A stretch of DNA of 64,000 nt from Lumbricus terrestris. Taxonomy: Eukaryota; Annelida; Clitellata; Crassiclitellata; Lumbricidae. This document shows positions 10,739 to 22,112 of the stretch, piece by piece. The notes below the pieces were generated by a model that had not been told where the DNA came from, searched no databases, and saw nothing but the letters and a program-made list of their open reading frames with translations. Where the stretch lies: assembly GCA_949752735.1 (NCBI GenBank), contig OX457036.1, positions 4,223,624 to 4,287,623 on the forward strand. The letters are read 5' to 3'. Position 1 is the stretch's first letter; each line of letters begins with the position of its first letter. Made by a program: the position numbers and the translations under genes.

Positions 10739-10999
10739 CACCGATTAGATTAGATTAGATTAGATTATACTTCCGACGTGTCATGTAGGCCAGCAAATAG
10801 GGTCCTGCTCACAGCTGCACGCCTCAAAAGGCTGCATTCTCAAGTTTTGCCGAGTCTCTGAGTACATGCGGAATGTAGTCCACTGGCTTTCACAGCGCAA
10901 TGCTTACCAAATTTCTGTCTTGGTCCGGCGCTGTTTTGAGGGTTTGGCCCTTCATACATTATACATGCAGTAGCTGTGTTGCTCCACCAAGCGCGTAGA

Positions 11000-11095
11000 T
11001 GGATGGATGGATCCGATTTGACCAGGGTCTATCACAACAGAGGCCGTTACCCTGGACAGAAATTTGGCCGGCGTATTACTGCTGCACTTAAGAGC
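11000..11095 (+). repeat. r2 block, copy c
   Basis: Preceded by three GGAT repeats, then GGATCCGATTTGACCAGGG to GCACTTAAGAGC. One loop base differs (CTATCACAAC). It lies about 122 nt upstream of unit 7 in the same orientation. Confidence 0.78.
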
Positions 11096-11216
11096 TTTTT
11101 CTTTTAGATGAAAGCGTAGATATAATTATAAAATAAATTTATAGTGAGAGCATCAATGGAGTTCATGGCATCGAAATTTCTGATCCCAGGTAAATATCAT
11201 CATTACAAGTTCTGAA

Positions 11217-11232
11217 ATTAAGGTATATTAGC
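11217..11232 (+). promoter_or_regulatory. GGTGT unit 7 (variant)
   Basis: ATTAAGGTATATTAGC, with TAAATATC about 31 nt upstream. Weak by itself; supported by the r2 copy just upstream. Confidence 0.4.
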
Positions 11233-11850
11233 AGCGCCACTTATCAGTTTACTTAGTCCATTATGTTGCCATTTTCGTGGGTAGCCTACTACAGAGAAAT
11301 CGACGACAACTTACGTCTTGCTTAACTTACTTGTAAGGTAATTCGTCAAAGCTTCTGTAGCCAATGACTTTAGGGCAATCGCCTTCGAAATTTACAAATT
11401 CCTAAGGAGCAAGTCGATTGTCGAGGAGCAGGGTAACAGCTTATTCATGACCGCTGTATCAAGTCAGACGGTTTGTCGAAGAAATGGTTGTCCGTTTGGC
11501 AGAGTAGGCTATATAAGGGACAGCTTAGATGTTCAGGCAATATGTTATCCTGTCGAAGGTGTAAAACGGGTTAAAGATCTCATTACCAGTGTGACCCATA
11601 ATTATAGGCTCTTCTCTCATTCACATGTTTCCTCCGGTTTTTTCACCTAGTCACTGCTGATTGCCGTTAAAGTGAGAATAATTAACTAGATAAACTGTAT
11701 GACGTGTTGTTCAGTTACTGTGGACGTTTTGCAATAATTATGTAAGTGGCATCCAAAGTGGTTCTCGTGGATTAGATTACTTATTTTGCATTTTGATATT
11801 ATGCTCTGTATACCGTATCAATTTACGAATGACATATCTTCACAAACATA

Positions 11851-11887
<37 letters not shown>

Positions 11888-12235
11888 ATATATACATTCA
11901 TTCTGGTGGGGATAATTTTGACCAACATGATGAATTTCAGCGCATAACAATCTCCTCATAGTTTGTCAATCGTTCTATTCAGCCGACTCTCTCTCTCTCT
12001 CTCTCCATCCATCTCCATATGATCCATGTCTCCGATTTGCAATACCAGTACATCTTAGTGACTTAGTCCATATCATAAAGTCGACCATAATATTATTCGG
12101 GTCTGATCAATACATTTCTTTTAAAGTTATTATTTTGTTGGTTGACGTAGACTATAAGTCTATTTGGCAACACGACTAGCAAATACTCATGGGTTTTTTA
12201 AAAAAGAAATTTATATAACTTTTATGATTTAGTTT
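11233..12235. other. Non-coding stretch with (TA)n and (CT)n
   Basis: It contains a TA dinucleotide run at 11852-11894 and a short CT run at about 11988-12004. No gene seen. Confidence 0.5.
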
Positions 12236-12249
12236 TGAAGGTGTCTTAC
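12236..12249 (+). promoter_or_regulatory. GGTGT unit 8
   Basis: TTGAAGGTGTCTTAC, with TATATA at 12213-12218, 27 nt before the GG. Confidence 0.55.
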
Positions 12250-12560
12250 TTTGCCAGGTATTGCAAATCGAAGTCTAAATACACAGCGTCGCCAAGCATC
12301 GTTTAAAATCATCTGGAAGAAAAGATTATTAAAATCCAATACTGAAGCTGAGTCCTTTATCAATTGCCTAACCAGTCAGATTTGGAGTAATGTGCAAAGT
12401 CAAAATAATAGATTATCAATTATTTCATTCTGGGCTATTAACACGCGGTTCATCTACTCCATTTGAATTGTACAATGTACATGAATGGATAGCCTACACA
12501 ACTAAATAGGTCATATCACACGGTTAAATAATCACTGGCTTCGTGGAATGAAAATATGCC

Positions 12561-13597
12561 TTAACCTCGAGTGCCTGAGTGCCTGAGGGGTTCCGACCGG
12601 ACCCCAGTCCGGTTTTTCACGAATAACTCTGGGAGGGTTACTTATTTGCAAACATTCTGTTAGGGCATCCTGAAACAACCATTTGGGCATTGTATAGCAT
12701 TTTCTGAGTGAATATTCTCCAACCCTATTATACCCCACAACCACAGCATATACTAAGGATACCGCAAGATATGCGATTGAAATTCATACAGGCGCATGAT
12801 TACTGGCCCGTAAATAAATGGTCATTATGAAAGAAAGGCCCGTAAAAATGTTGAACTTAGAGTTACTTCCACTGCAGCACTAAAAGGCCTATGTTTGCAT
12901 CACAGACTTTGAAAGTCTGCAATTCTGTGTACCACGGCAGTAATTGCATACAACATGCATGGTTCAAAACGGAGGGCTTAGGAAAGTTTATACAAACGGT
13001 TTCAGCCTTTCTGTCAAGGTTACGCGGATAAATGGCTCAGCTTTTCTTCTTAGCCTGTGGTGTTGCAGACGGTAGAAGTGGCCTTCTCTTCTTACTCAAT
13101 TAACACCACACAGTGAGTCAGTGACGCAGCCGTTCGTACTTCCGCTTCCTCCGCAGTTGTTTGAAAAATACCCCTTTCAATCGTGGCATGGTGTTATCAG
13201 GTCAAGAACCCCTCTGAGGAGTTTCTCTTGAAGCGGTGCTATACCAATCTGCGATTTTCAATTGTGATTACGATTCCGTTCACCGTACAACTGTTCCACC
13301 AATAGCTGCATGCAGACACGACTTACGTTACGGTAGGTTTCCTTCTGTAATTGACGCAAGAAAGCATAGGATGTACATCACGAGATTTTGACATCCTTAT
13401 TTTACACCAGGTGGCGCTATTGTGAAATAGGATACATCAATCGATCGCAAATTCATTTGGGATTATATAGAGCCAAACTCCTGTTATTATAATTATTTCA
13501 ATCTCTTCTAAAGAAATTTACACGAAAGCACCGGGGTCCGCGGATCCCAGCTTGGGCAACCGTGTACCAAAAAATACCTTGGGCACTCAAGAGTTAA
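12561..13597. mobile_element. piggyBac-like element, family E
   Basis: TTAA at 12561-12564 and 13594-13597. The left end reads CCTCGAGTGCC and the right end, inverted, CTCTTGAGTGCCC, with GGACCCCAG/GGGGTCC subterminal palindromes as in family D. No transposase frame. Confidence 0.6.
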
Positions 13598-14093
13598 AAT
13601 GCTGTCGCGGCGATAAGGTTACGACTCCGTGATAGCAAATCCCATTAGCGTCGTCCAACATCTTCTTTCATGCTGTTATAATATTATTACGTCAAACTGT
13701 TTAAATGGTGCAAACGATATTCCAGCATCTTGAACAGTTTTACGTTTGATGTATTCTCAGTAAAACATAATTTAAAGGTGTCCATGAAAATCGCACATTA
13801 TTATTGATCAGCGATGTCATAAGGCTGTATTGATCACGTCGATTTTCCGAATTCTAAGGCAGATTGTTGTCTTCATTGTTTGACCTTCATTTTATCATTC
13901 ACTTCTACTACTGCTATTATTCCTGTATAATGGTAGACTCATTGACATTAACGCAACAGGGTAGACACCAGCTGCCGTCCAGAGTCAGGATAGCGAAAAA
14001 AAATTGTGAATAAAGTAAGAAGCAGAGGCGTGAACTGAGTATTAAGATTTGAGCATAAAATTATTTTACTGTTGATGACAACAGAAATCTGTG
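13598..14093. other. Non-coding stretch with a weak GGTGT unit
   Basis: No gene seen. TTTAAAGGTGTCCATG at 13771-13786 is a partial motif match without a clear TATA box. Confidence 0.4.
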
Positions 14094-14110
14094 AACAACG
14101 TCTTTAAACA
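14094..14110 (-). promoter_or_regulatory. Decayed GGTGT unit 10 downstream of r1
   Basis: Minus-strand TTTAAAGACGTTGTTC, with GATTTATACC (complement of 14126-14135) about 29 nt upstream. The GG is changed to GA. I include it because a full r1 copy ends about 30 nt upstream of the TATA box. Confidence 0.4.
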
Positions 14111-14160
14111 TAGTTACCGAGGCTCGGTATAAATCATGCTGAAAGTTTCGACATTCGACA

Positions 14161-14270
14161 TAACTCCGCCACTGGTCGCACTCTGCCAGTGCCAGTCCCA
14201 AGCCTGGATAAAGGATGAGGGCGTCGCTAATGGTCTTTGTTACCACACAGTGACGATAAACAGCAAATAC
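14161..14270 (-). repeat. r1 block, copy b
   Basis: All r1 landmarks are present in the same order as at 6353-6463, with a few differences (GACGATAAACAGC in place of GACGTTAAACTGC, as written on the + strand). Confidence 0.8.
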
Positions 14271-14835
14271 GACGACATTCGACGTTCCTCTCTCTGTAGG
14301 GGATATGTATGACCAGCATATGATCCGAAAATATAAACTTATATAGCATTTTATGCAAAGAATTTTACGGTGTGTAAGGCGAACGGCGAAATATATTGTA
14401 ATAGTATTGCCAATTCCATAGTATTATAACGGAATCATACGACACCAGAATTTGATGTCGTCGACAGGCTTTAATAGACTTTCGTATTTTTTCCTTACTG
14501 TGTATTTCCACGGAAAGTGTTCATGATTACTACGTTACATGTCACCATTCGAACAGGGCAGATAGCTTGGCGATGGATCCCCCGCTGTTGAATTGATTAA
14601 AGAGCGAGCAGGGTCGGTTCCATGGCACAAAATGTCTATGAAACTTCTAAGTTCTTTGCGTTTTTTCATTTATTCATTTTATCATTCATTCTATTCAGAG
14701 AATTTATACAGCGACTCTTCAACAAACCTACACGTAGCGTGTGTTTATTGCTAATATGAGATGAATGTTTATTGTTGATACTGTAGAACAGCAGTCCTAT
14801 TGAACTCACATACTTTGATATAACGCATCACTGCA

Positions 14836-14850
14836 CTTAAGCACCTTTAT
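14836..14850 (-). promoter_or_regulatory. GGTGT unit 11
   Basis: Minus-strand ATAAAGGTGCTTAAG. CATATAGC (complement of 14868-14875) lies 30 nt upstream. Confidence 0.5.
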
Positions 14851-15198
14851 ATTGTGTTATACATGTGCTATATGTTATCAGGCATCAGAGATAATTGTAT
14901 GAAAAACCATTTAATTTACTTTTTTACTCACGGTGCATAATGAAAATTATCTGCAACCAATCAATGAACAGCTAGATACATGTTAAAATAATATATTTGC
15001 GTTAGATTTGGTCAAATATTATTCAAGGTCGATAAGTATTAGCAGAAACTTTATCTAATCTCACTATCTGGCGTGTTTTCTTTATTTTCTTGAGAGCATA
15101 AGATACCGAGGAGCTTCAAATCACATTAGTTGTGAGAAGACTTCGTTTTCAGAAATCGACCGCATTCACTGAATCGAATGTATGTATGAATAGTTGGT
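14851..15198. other. Non-coding stretch, no gene seen
   Basis: A+T-rich, no repeat recognised. A decayed LINE-tail-like segment (TTTATACAGCGACTCTTC) lies just before, at about 14700-14720. Confidence 0.35.
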
Positions 15199-15421
15199 AT
15201 GAGCACGTGATATAGCGCCCATTCAAGATTATAGCTACTCAGATTTTCTCTCTGACAACAGAGCGGACACTGAATTGGAGCTTCACGCCGAAGCGCATGA
15301 CTTTGTGAAGGACTTGCTTAATGTCCGCATATGTAGGCAGCGGCTTAAGGTTGGTTTGAATCCGCAACCTACCGGTCCAAATGCACTAAACAAACCCTTA
15401 CACCCCAACCGCTCCCCACAT
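15199..15421 (-). mobile_element. tRNA-derived SINE, copy S9 (diverged)
   Basis: Minus-strand SINE. A degenerate tRNA-like head near 15350-15420 (B-box remnant GGATTCAAACC) is followed by the body with CTTCACAAAGTC and the tail GGGCGCTATATCA. It is more diverged than the copies at 28.7, 39.5 and 42.7 kb. Confidence 0.7.
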
Positions 15422-15725
15422 TAATAATGAAACATAATTTTGATGATCTTATCGATTAAGAGTAAGTAAAGAATTTTACAAATGAATAGCAATTTCGGAT
15501 TGAATTGGGATCAGGCGACAGCTAACCAATTATGATATGAATAAATATTGGTTGCCTATCAAATCGGTTAAATAATCGATTAGAATCTGATCCAACTGTG
15601 TGACAATTCCGTCCGAGGTCATTAATAATTCTTGTTACAGAAGAGCAAGACAGTATTCATTATCCACGATGTGACAGCAACGTTGTGGTCGATAAATGTT
15701 GTATATACAACGCTTATCGAATCGA

Positions 15726-15741
15726 ATAAAGGTATTTAAGC
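15726..15741 (+). promoter_or_regulatory. GGTGT unit 12 (variant)
   Basis: ATAAAGGTATTTAAGC, with GTATATAC at 15701-15708, 30 nt before the GG. Confidence 0.5.
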
Positions 15742-16189
15742 GGACAATGGATTCTTACAATAGCAGGCATGTCATTTTAATGTTCTGCGACATCGTGTGA
15801 CTACTGTTCCTCCAACGGTCTACTTCGTTCGTTTCTTTATTTGTACATTTATGACAAACCGTCAGAACTGATTTCTATAGCAGATCATTTGATTTAAAAC
15901 TGATCATAAGAATGATTTGTGTTGTAAATGGACAGACACATTGTTGTTTTAAGTTATTCTAAATCTTCTTACAACATTGGAATATAGAAAGCAGAATTGC
16001 CTGTGAAAAATCCTCATCAAAACGGGTGTCCCTTTTTTCAAATAGAGTTGCATTTTCGCTTGTTCGGATGAAGGTTAAATAGCGTGGCGTCCAATCAAGC
16101 ATGAGCGCCAGCGTATTGGGGCAAGAGGGGGCACCTGCCCTCTGGAAAATCGGCACCTATTTGTAGGACTACACAGATACGGTTTCCTT
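15742..16189. other. Non-coding stretch, no gene seen
   Basis: No family motif in the short open frame on the minus strand (15959-16156). It ends in GAAACC, next to the shared repeat. Confidence 0.35.
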
Positions 16190-16431
16190 GCTTCTGGGCA
16201 AAATGAAATATAATTGTCAGGATGTAAAAACGGGTGCTAACTGAAAAACGAAAAAAACTGAGTTACGGTCTATTTGAATAGCACGGCAGAATAGCGATGG
16301 CAGGCATTAGATGTTGCTATAGCGACTGGTTACTACAAACAATACTAATTATTATACTACGACCGGCTGCTTCTTCCTCGTTGGTTGCGAACCTTTAACG
16401 CAGGTCAAAATGGCTAACATTCTCATACTAT
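16190..16431 (+). repeat. Repeat shared with 59940-60200 (inverted)
   Basis: From TTCCTTGCTTCTGG to CTCATACTATATCC this matches, in inverse orientation, about 59940-60210, including GCAGAATAGCGATGGCAG and CTTCTTCCTCGTTGGTTGCG. A more diverged relative follows at about 60320-60500. Probably an unclassified transposon; ends not defined. Confidence 0.55.
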
Positions 16432-16830
16432 ATCCTATGGTGTAGGACGTAGGTATAATAGTGTGCAGGGTAAGATGGATAATTGAGATTCAAGCTTGAC
16501 ACAACTTAAGATATCGTTAGAAAATTCGAAGCGTTGTTAAATGAAGAAAAGTTCCGGGAAACATCTTCTCTGGGGCACAAGGTCGTAACATATAGAGACG
16601 TGTGTATAAATTTACATTTGACAATTTAATCGCATGCTAATAATAGTCATCCAATGGCAGACTGGCATATTATTGGCTAATGCAACGTTCAACTTGAACA
16701 CCTTTATAACGTTTACCACATGGGTTATAAAAGACATGCATGAGAAAAAATTATGAATTTAGTACACACGTCCTTTCGATCATCTAAATGATTGTATTAT
16801 GATCATGCGGAAAATTATATAGCCCCAGTT
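16432..16830 (+). repeat. Duplicated segment (copy at 9108-9512)
   Basis: Second copy of the duplicated block. Here the TTTTTTAAG at its right end has no family A insertion. Confidence 0.85.
16693..16707 (-). promoter_or_regulatory. GGTGT unit 13 (paralogue of unit 6)
   Basis: Minus-strand ATAAAGGTGTTCAAG, with the same TTTATAAC box 30 nt upstream as unit 6. Confidence 0.6.
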
Positions 16831-16919
16831 TTTTAAGCCCAAGGCGTCAGCCGATGACGTATAATATAAGGTAACGTTGACGCAAACTGATCTTAGGTTG
16901 ATAGGTGTAACGCCCTGCA

Positions 16920-16985
16920 TTAACCCTCAACAGCTAACGTGTAAAAACTTGCGTTCCAGCTAACCTGGGGTCTAGCTGGACCCCA
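16920..16985 (+). mobile_element. Orphan piggyBac-like terminus
   Basis: TTAACCCTCAACAGCTAACG followed by GGGGTCTAGCTGGACCCC looks like the left end of yet another TTAA element with a subterminal palindrome. I found no matching right end, so it is truncated or a false match. Confidence 0.35.
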
Positions 16986-17555
16986 TGATTGTATTTTTTT
17001 AAAGCATTTAAGGAAATGTTTTATCGTAGTCATTTTTGGAATAGATCCGTAGATTAGCAAATGTCCAAGTCCATTAACAAGCGAATAAAGTACAATAATC
17101 ATAAAAATGAGCTTTTCTATATCGACCTGTGGTTTTGACCCTGTTCATTTTTGAAAGGGTCACTCCACTCTCTGCCTTAAGAACATAAAAACCTTGCTTG
17201 TTCAGCCGTGGGGTGTAGGGACCCGCTTGATGGTGTCCTTCATTGAATAGACTCTGTATAAAATCTGCGAAATAAATAGTAAATAAAATATCTTTAGCGA
17301 ATTCAACGGTTCATATACTACATCACCCACTCGGCTAGTGTCCGACGTCCGTTATAACGGACAGTATGGAAAGTACTCAAGTTAAAGTACATGTAGGTAT
17401 CGATAAATTAATTCCCAGCCATTTTGCTGCACCAAGTTGTTGAGATTACTGAAACTACAACCTAATTTGTTGGGTTTTACCACTTTTAGGCACAATTGAG
17501 TAAATTAACACACTAAGAATTTCAAGAAATATATTATATCGACGTTAGTGAAGAC
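16986..17555. other. Non-coding stretch, no gene seen
   Basis: Around 17160-17230 there is a faint LINE C-terminal-like trace (CACTCCACTCTCTGCC...). Otherwise nothing recognised. Confidence 0.35.
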
Positions 17556-17571
17556 TTTAAAGGTGTGTAGG
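17556..17571 (+). promoter_or_regulatory. GGTGT unit 14
   Basis: TTTAAAGGTGTGTAGG, with ATATTATATC at 17531-17540, about 29 nt before the GG. Confidence 0.6.
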
Positions 17572-18088
17572 CAGAATGGATTGGAAATGGGGTTGGCACT
17601 CGTCTCCGAAAGCCTCTACCACTCTAATGTCCATTGCAGAGTGCATGGTGGACGACTGAGCCCTCGCCGGAATATGCGAGTCGAGAGACGAAGAGTCGGA
17701 AGGACGGACGGTGGAGGCCACCGACGATATAGGAGATGGAGTCTGCGTAAAAGCACCGTGAGGAAGGCAAATGGAAACCAACTCTCTAAACTTACCGAAA
17801 ACACACTGAAAATGACGAAGGAAAAGAATGCAAGAAAATAGCGTAAGAATGTCGTCTTGTAAGTTGAAACCTGCCAATGGGCAGATAACTTAAGAAAGAT
17901 TTGACTGTGTATAATGCTAGAAGACCTACGAGTCGCCGTTACTTTGAAATGCAGTTTATTGTATTGTATTGTATTGAAGCACTGTTGCACTCTGCTGTCC
18001 TATCCGATCTTACGCGGCAATTAGAGCCTTGCCATACACCAGACTAGTGCAGATTTGATTTCTTAATGCGTCAGTGTATTGGCTGGCA
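17572..18088. other. Non-coding stretch, no gene recognised
   Basis: Overlapping open frames on both strands (17548-17990) are moderately G+C-rich and arginine-rich but match no family I know. A (GTATT)n run occurs at about 17958-17974. Confidence 0.35.
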
Positions 18089-18295
18089 CAGGGCTGTTTT
18101 TAAGGAGTTTTTAGAACTGCACATCCTCTTCTCTCCTTTCTCATCCTCCATGGTAAACTACTCCTAATCTGAGGAAAGTGACCTATTTTTTACTAGTTTT
18201 AACTGCACGGAACGTGATGGAAGTGTTTCTGCAACTGCACAAGTCCATTTAGAACTGCACATTTTGTGTAGAACTGCACGCTAAAAAAAGCCCTG
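18089..18295. mobile_element. hAT MITE, 207 bp
   Basis: Ends CAGGGCTGTTTTTAAGG and AAAAAAAGCCCTG. The 8-bp target duplication GGCTGGCA is perfect (18081-18088 and 18296-18303). The interior repeats AGAACTGCAC several times. A second copy at 37072-38078 is interrupted by a LINE. Confidence 0.9.
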
Positions 18296-18651
18296 GGCTG
18301 GCAGCGATGTTCTCTGCGGCATTGAGAAGGTTCTAAGATTATTTTTGCATTTTCATTGCAATGTACGTCTGTCCTTAGACACCACTTTTTGTAATCGAAC
18401 GAATTTCAATGCAACCGCTCTTGCTACGACCGCATTACGTGGGGCTGTGGCTTTTATCGATTGCTTCATCAATGCAAATTAATTTTACAAACCTGAATAA
18501 TTTCGGAGCAAATAAGATTTGGAATATTTCAAACTCCGTCCATCCACACTTTGGATATCATCTTGCTATAAAGCAAGGTGATATAGACGCAAACACCTAT
18601 GAAACCACAAGAAGTCGCAACACTACTACATATAAATCATGCGACGATCAG
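18296..18651. other. Non-coding stretch, no gene recognised
   Basis: A 104-aa open frame (18409-18723) runs through the GGTGT unit and has no family motif. I treat it as chance. Confidence 0.35.
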
Positions 18652-18666
18652 CTTCAACACCTTTAC
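18652..18666 (-). promoter_or_regulatory. GGTGT unit 15
   Basis: Minus-strand GTAAAGGTGTTGAAG. CTTATATAAG (18683-18692, self-complementary) lies 28-31 nt upstream. Downstream, GTCGCA and TGCGAC form a 6-bp stem with a 24-nt loop. Confidence 0.6.
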
Positions 18667-18723
18667 ATGGTTAATCACAGTCCTTATATAAGCAATTTTT
18701 CGGTTCATGTAGTTATTTTATAA

Positions 18724-19386
18724 TTATATGTAAAGTCTTCACAGATCTGTGCATAAGCCATTTGGAACAATGCTATTACACTAAACAATACAAAGCTTAT
18801 CCATCCAGGAATAATATTTATTACTGCTGGGATAGCATGCCAACTTGTTAAGTGAACTTCGAAGAGTGGTTGCAGCCTTACAACAATCTGTGTTCTGTGC
18901 GAATCAGGTCCATGGACCATCACTGGAAAGAAGAGTATTAGAGAAATTTTCAGATGTGAGATCGGCGCAGAATAGACAAGATCATTATTATTTGGATCAG
19001 AGGTGTTCTAAGTAGTGGAATTTGCAAGAATTTTTTTATTACGGACACTGAAAGAGAAAGACAGCGTAAATGGAGTTTGTTCAAACACAAAGCGTGCTTG
19101 CTAGCGATCGTGCTCATGAAGTGCCAGTCGAAAGAGTGGGAAAAGGAGGCGAACGAAGCAAGATAGTTTTCACATAGTGTCGATAAAGAGAGACATACCA
19201 GCAGACGACATTGCTACGTGAAAAGAGGTTTTATTTGGCCGATCCTCTGTGGTTGAGATCGCCTTCGAGAAATCCTCTGAAAAAGACGCTATACAAATTC
19301 ATGTAATGAATGATGAATAAAAATAAGTTATGTTGACGTCAGCGTCTTTTGTCGTCTTAAAATTATGTTGTTGAAATGTGAATCCA
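18724..19386. other. Non-coding stretch, no gene seen
   Basis: No recognised repeat or coding signal. Confidence 0.35.
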
Positions 19387-19401
19387 TTTAGACACCTTGA
19401 A
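19387..19401 (-). promoter_or_regulatory. GGTGT unit 16 with r2 upstream
   Basis: Minus-strand TTCAAGGTGTCTAAATGG, with CATATAG (complement of 19418-19426) 29 nt upstream. r2 copy d ends about 80 nt upstream in the same orientation. Confidence 0.65.
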
Positions 19402-19478
19402 CTATGATGAATCTGCACTATATGAAAAGACGTGGCGACATAATTATTGCTGAGTTAACGTTGATGCAAAAGAAGAAA

Positions 19479-19566
19479 GCTCTAAAGTGCTGTAATATGC
19501 CGAGCAAATTTCTGTCCAGGGTAACGGCCTCTGTTGTCATAGACCCTGGTCAAATCGGATCCATCC
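19479..19566 (-). repeat. r2 block, copy d
   Basis: Near-consensus r2 with an intact CCAGGGT/ACCCTGG stem. Minus orientation, matching unit 16. Confidence 0.8.
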
Positions 19567-20250
19567 ATTGCTGAGTTGGAGGAGAACATCGAGAATAGTT
19601 AAAAATCTTTTTCTTTTTACAATACGGTAATAATTATGTCCAGCTTGTTCTTATTGAAAAATATATTGTGCATTTGGATATGTGTTTCATATGCCGTATC
19701 GATAAGCGAGTAACATATTTAAATAGTAACATTACATGCGTGCATAAAACTTGTACTCATTCATTCATTCATTAATTCATTCACTTCGTGAATTTATATA
19801 GCATCCTTTCATGAAGCCCATTCATAGACTCACCGAATCTAACCACGCTCATACAAACAAAACTCTAAGGAGTCTGTAAAACATAGATGAGAAAACCGTG
19901 CGTAACAAGCGTGTCTCCAACGGGGGGGGGGTATAATTCCCGACCGATGGACCTTTAGCTGAGAAATAGAGACGCTGAGAGGATGAGTGTCCACACGCGG
20001 AGCCAAAATCATACTCGAGAAAGAACAACAGACACTGGAGAACAGTGCTCATATGGATATGCCGCAGCAAACCCAATGAGACATACACTTGAAATTACAA
20101 GAAAGCCATTTCAACATCATGTTCATCAGGTTTAGCGTTGCAAAATGCAGATGCTTTTTTACTATGTGGAATCCGTGGTTTTACGTATAGCGAAGAAAAA
20201 TTAACTCCAGGTAAAAAAAAATTCAAATATAAAAGTGTTGCTTACCATCG
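19567..20250. other. Non-coding stretch, partial LINE tail
   Basis: (ATTC)n followed by GTGAATTTATATAGC at about 19757-19810 is a decayed LINE/SINE 3' tail in minus orientation. No gene seen. Confidence 0.4.
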
Positions 20251-20266
20251 ATAAAAGGTGTCTAAG
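20251..20266 (+). promoter_or_regulatory. GGTGT unit 17
   Basis: ATAAAAGGTGTCTAAG is an exact core match. AATATAAAA at 20226-20234 lies 30 nt before the GG. Confidence 0.7.
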
Positions 20267-21011
20267 AGTAACAGATACTCGAGAGAACTTTCATGGACGG
20301 GAGATTGGATGAGAAGAAAGAGGAAGACTTGGGTGGATGCTGCTGGAATGGATGAAGCTGGATGGATACTGATTGCTTTCTTCTCTGAAGCAGTGACAGT
20401 ATGCGCGTACATCCGAAACGAGTCACACGAATGGTTATTACACTACACCGATTTTAATCTTTATGTCAGATATTATGTAGACGCAAAAGGTGTTTGAAAT
20501 GTAAGTACGAATATGTGTGTTCAATCATGTTATGGGATTGTTAACCCTCATCCGAACAAGCTAAAATACAACTTAATTTGGACAAGGGGGGGTCTGGCCA
20601 GACCCCCCGTTTTGATGTGGGCTTTTCATAAGAAATAGTAATTTTTATGTGCCAATCTTGTAAGATGATATCAGAGTAACCCAAAACAACAATGTTTCAG
20701 TCTCTTTATGCAATATAAATAAGTTTTATGATGAATTTGAAATTAAATGTTTAGTTACATTAATTGTCACGGTTTGTCATACATGTTCATCGTCGCAATA
20801 GTAGTCCATGCATAAAATTTGGAAATCAAAATAAAGAAACCATAATTTTAGTAAAATTAGTACTGAATGCTCTTATTATCAGAGTCAGCATGACTGTTTT
20901 CTAGAAAATATCTATAGAAGATAATGGAATAGGACTAAACCTAACATGTAAACACGTAAGCTTGTCATACATAGTCCGATAGCTGTTGCTATCTGGTCTG
21001 TATGTCGAATG

Positions 21012-21358
21012 GGTTTGGGTCCACTATTCCGAGGGTCCACTATTCCGAACCCTAACCCTAAACCTAACCCTAAACCTTACTGTGACCCTAACCCTAACTC
21101 ATCCCAACCCTAACCATAACCCTAACCATAACCCTAACCCTAAACCTAACCCACCCCAACCCTAACCATAACCCTAACCCACCCAACCCTAACCCTAACC
21201 CACCCTAACCCAATCCTAACCCACCCTAACCCAATCCTTACCCTAACCCACCGTAACCCTAACCTGGCTAACCACCAAGGATAACGAACAAAATGTAGCG
21301 GAAATTTCTAATAGTGGACCTTCGGAATAGTGGACCCTCGGAATAGCGGGTCGACACC
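21012..21358. mobile_element. Telomere-like insert in B1 (347 bp)
   Basis: An 8-bp duplication GTCGAATG (21004-21011 and 21359-21366) flanks an element with GGTCCACTATTCCGA repeats inverted at its two ends. Between them is a degenerate CCCTAA/CCCACC array (about 21049-21265). The same insert, 27 bp shorter, is in B2; B3 has the empty site. Confidence 0.85.
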
Positions 21359-21434
21359 GTCGAATGATGATGTCTTTCATCTCGGCTGTTACAAAACTGT
21401 CAAAACTATCTTGAATATTCTCAATGTATCCGTA

Positions 21435-21734
21435 TTATTTTATTCCGCGTCTTCTTTTACTGCATTGTGCAACAGAGCATGTCCTCCTGGCATTGCTTTT
21501 GCCCGCCAAAAAAATATGCGGATCTTTACCTATATTACATGTAGGTCTCTCGGCTTCAATAGTATAGACAATTTCGTCATCATTATCTTCACTATCAGGT
21601 CCAGTCTCATCATCGTGTTTATCATCATCTTCAATTTCAACATTGTCTTCATCATAAGAAACATTTGAATGTTGTTCTTCAGGCATTGGCATCTCTTCAT
21701 ATTCACATTCTTTATTGTTGCTCTCACTGTCCAA
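21435..21734 (-). pseudogene. piggyBac-type acidic leader fragment (B1)
   Basis: About 110 residues. It is very acidic (D/E-rich through the first 75), then has ARRTCSVAQC and KRRR near the end. Acidic N-termini precede the DDE domain in piggyBac transposases. No DDE domain follows, and a stop precedes the first possible frame start. The C-x4-C near the end could be the junction to a C-terminal cysteine-rich region after internal deletion; that is a guess. Confidence 0.5.
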
Positions 21735-21944
21735 ACTGTCATCATTGTAGTCTCGGCCGGTATTATCTTCAGAACTTCTATATCCCTAAATCGATTTGGT
21801 CGTTTAAATGTTCTAATTGTAGCTCATTAATATAGGAACAAAGTCATAAAGGCAATCTAAGAAAATATCACTCCTAAAAAAGTTATGCAGCAAATACATG
21901 GAGGGGGGTCTGGCCAGACCCCCCCTTGTACGGATGAGGGTTAA

Positions 21945-22026
21945 GTAAGTAAGTAAGTATGTAAGTAAGTAAGTGAGTGAGTGAGTGAGTGAGTGAGTGA
22001 GTGAGTGAGTAAGTAAGGAAGTAAGG

Positions 22027-22093
<67 letters not shown>

Positions 22094-22112
22094 TAAGTAA
22101 GTAAATAGCCTT
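21945..22112 (-). repeat. (TTAC)n tail of a LINE
   Basis: About 165 bp of TTAC on the minus strand with an internal block of TCAC. It directly follows AATAAAGGCTATTTACTTAC, the LINE 3' end. Long LTYLLTYLL open frames here are artefacts. Confidence 0.85.

Larger units (their letters stand above)
20541..21944 (-). mobile_element. piggyBac-like element, family B copy B1
   Basis: TTAA at 20541-20544 and 21941-21944. Ends CCCTCATCCG(A/T)ACAAG with a GGTCTGGCCAGACC palindrome just inside each end. It carries an acidic reading frame on the minus strand and a telomere-like insert at 21012-21358. Nearly identical to B2 (inverted orientation). Its right edge touches the (TTAC)n tail of a LINE. Confidence 0.9.

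Noticed and set aside
17548..17990. Overlapping open frames of 97-124 codons
   Set aside because: No family motif, no supporting signals, and they overlap each other on both strands.
21049..21265. Chromosome end or interstitial telomere
   Set aside because: The array is internal to a transposon, has an 8-bp target duplication, and is absent from the B3 copy.
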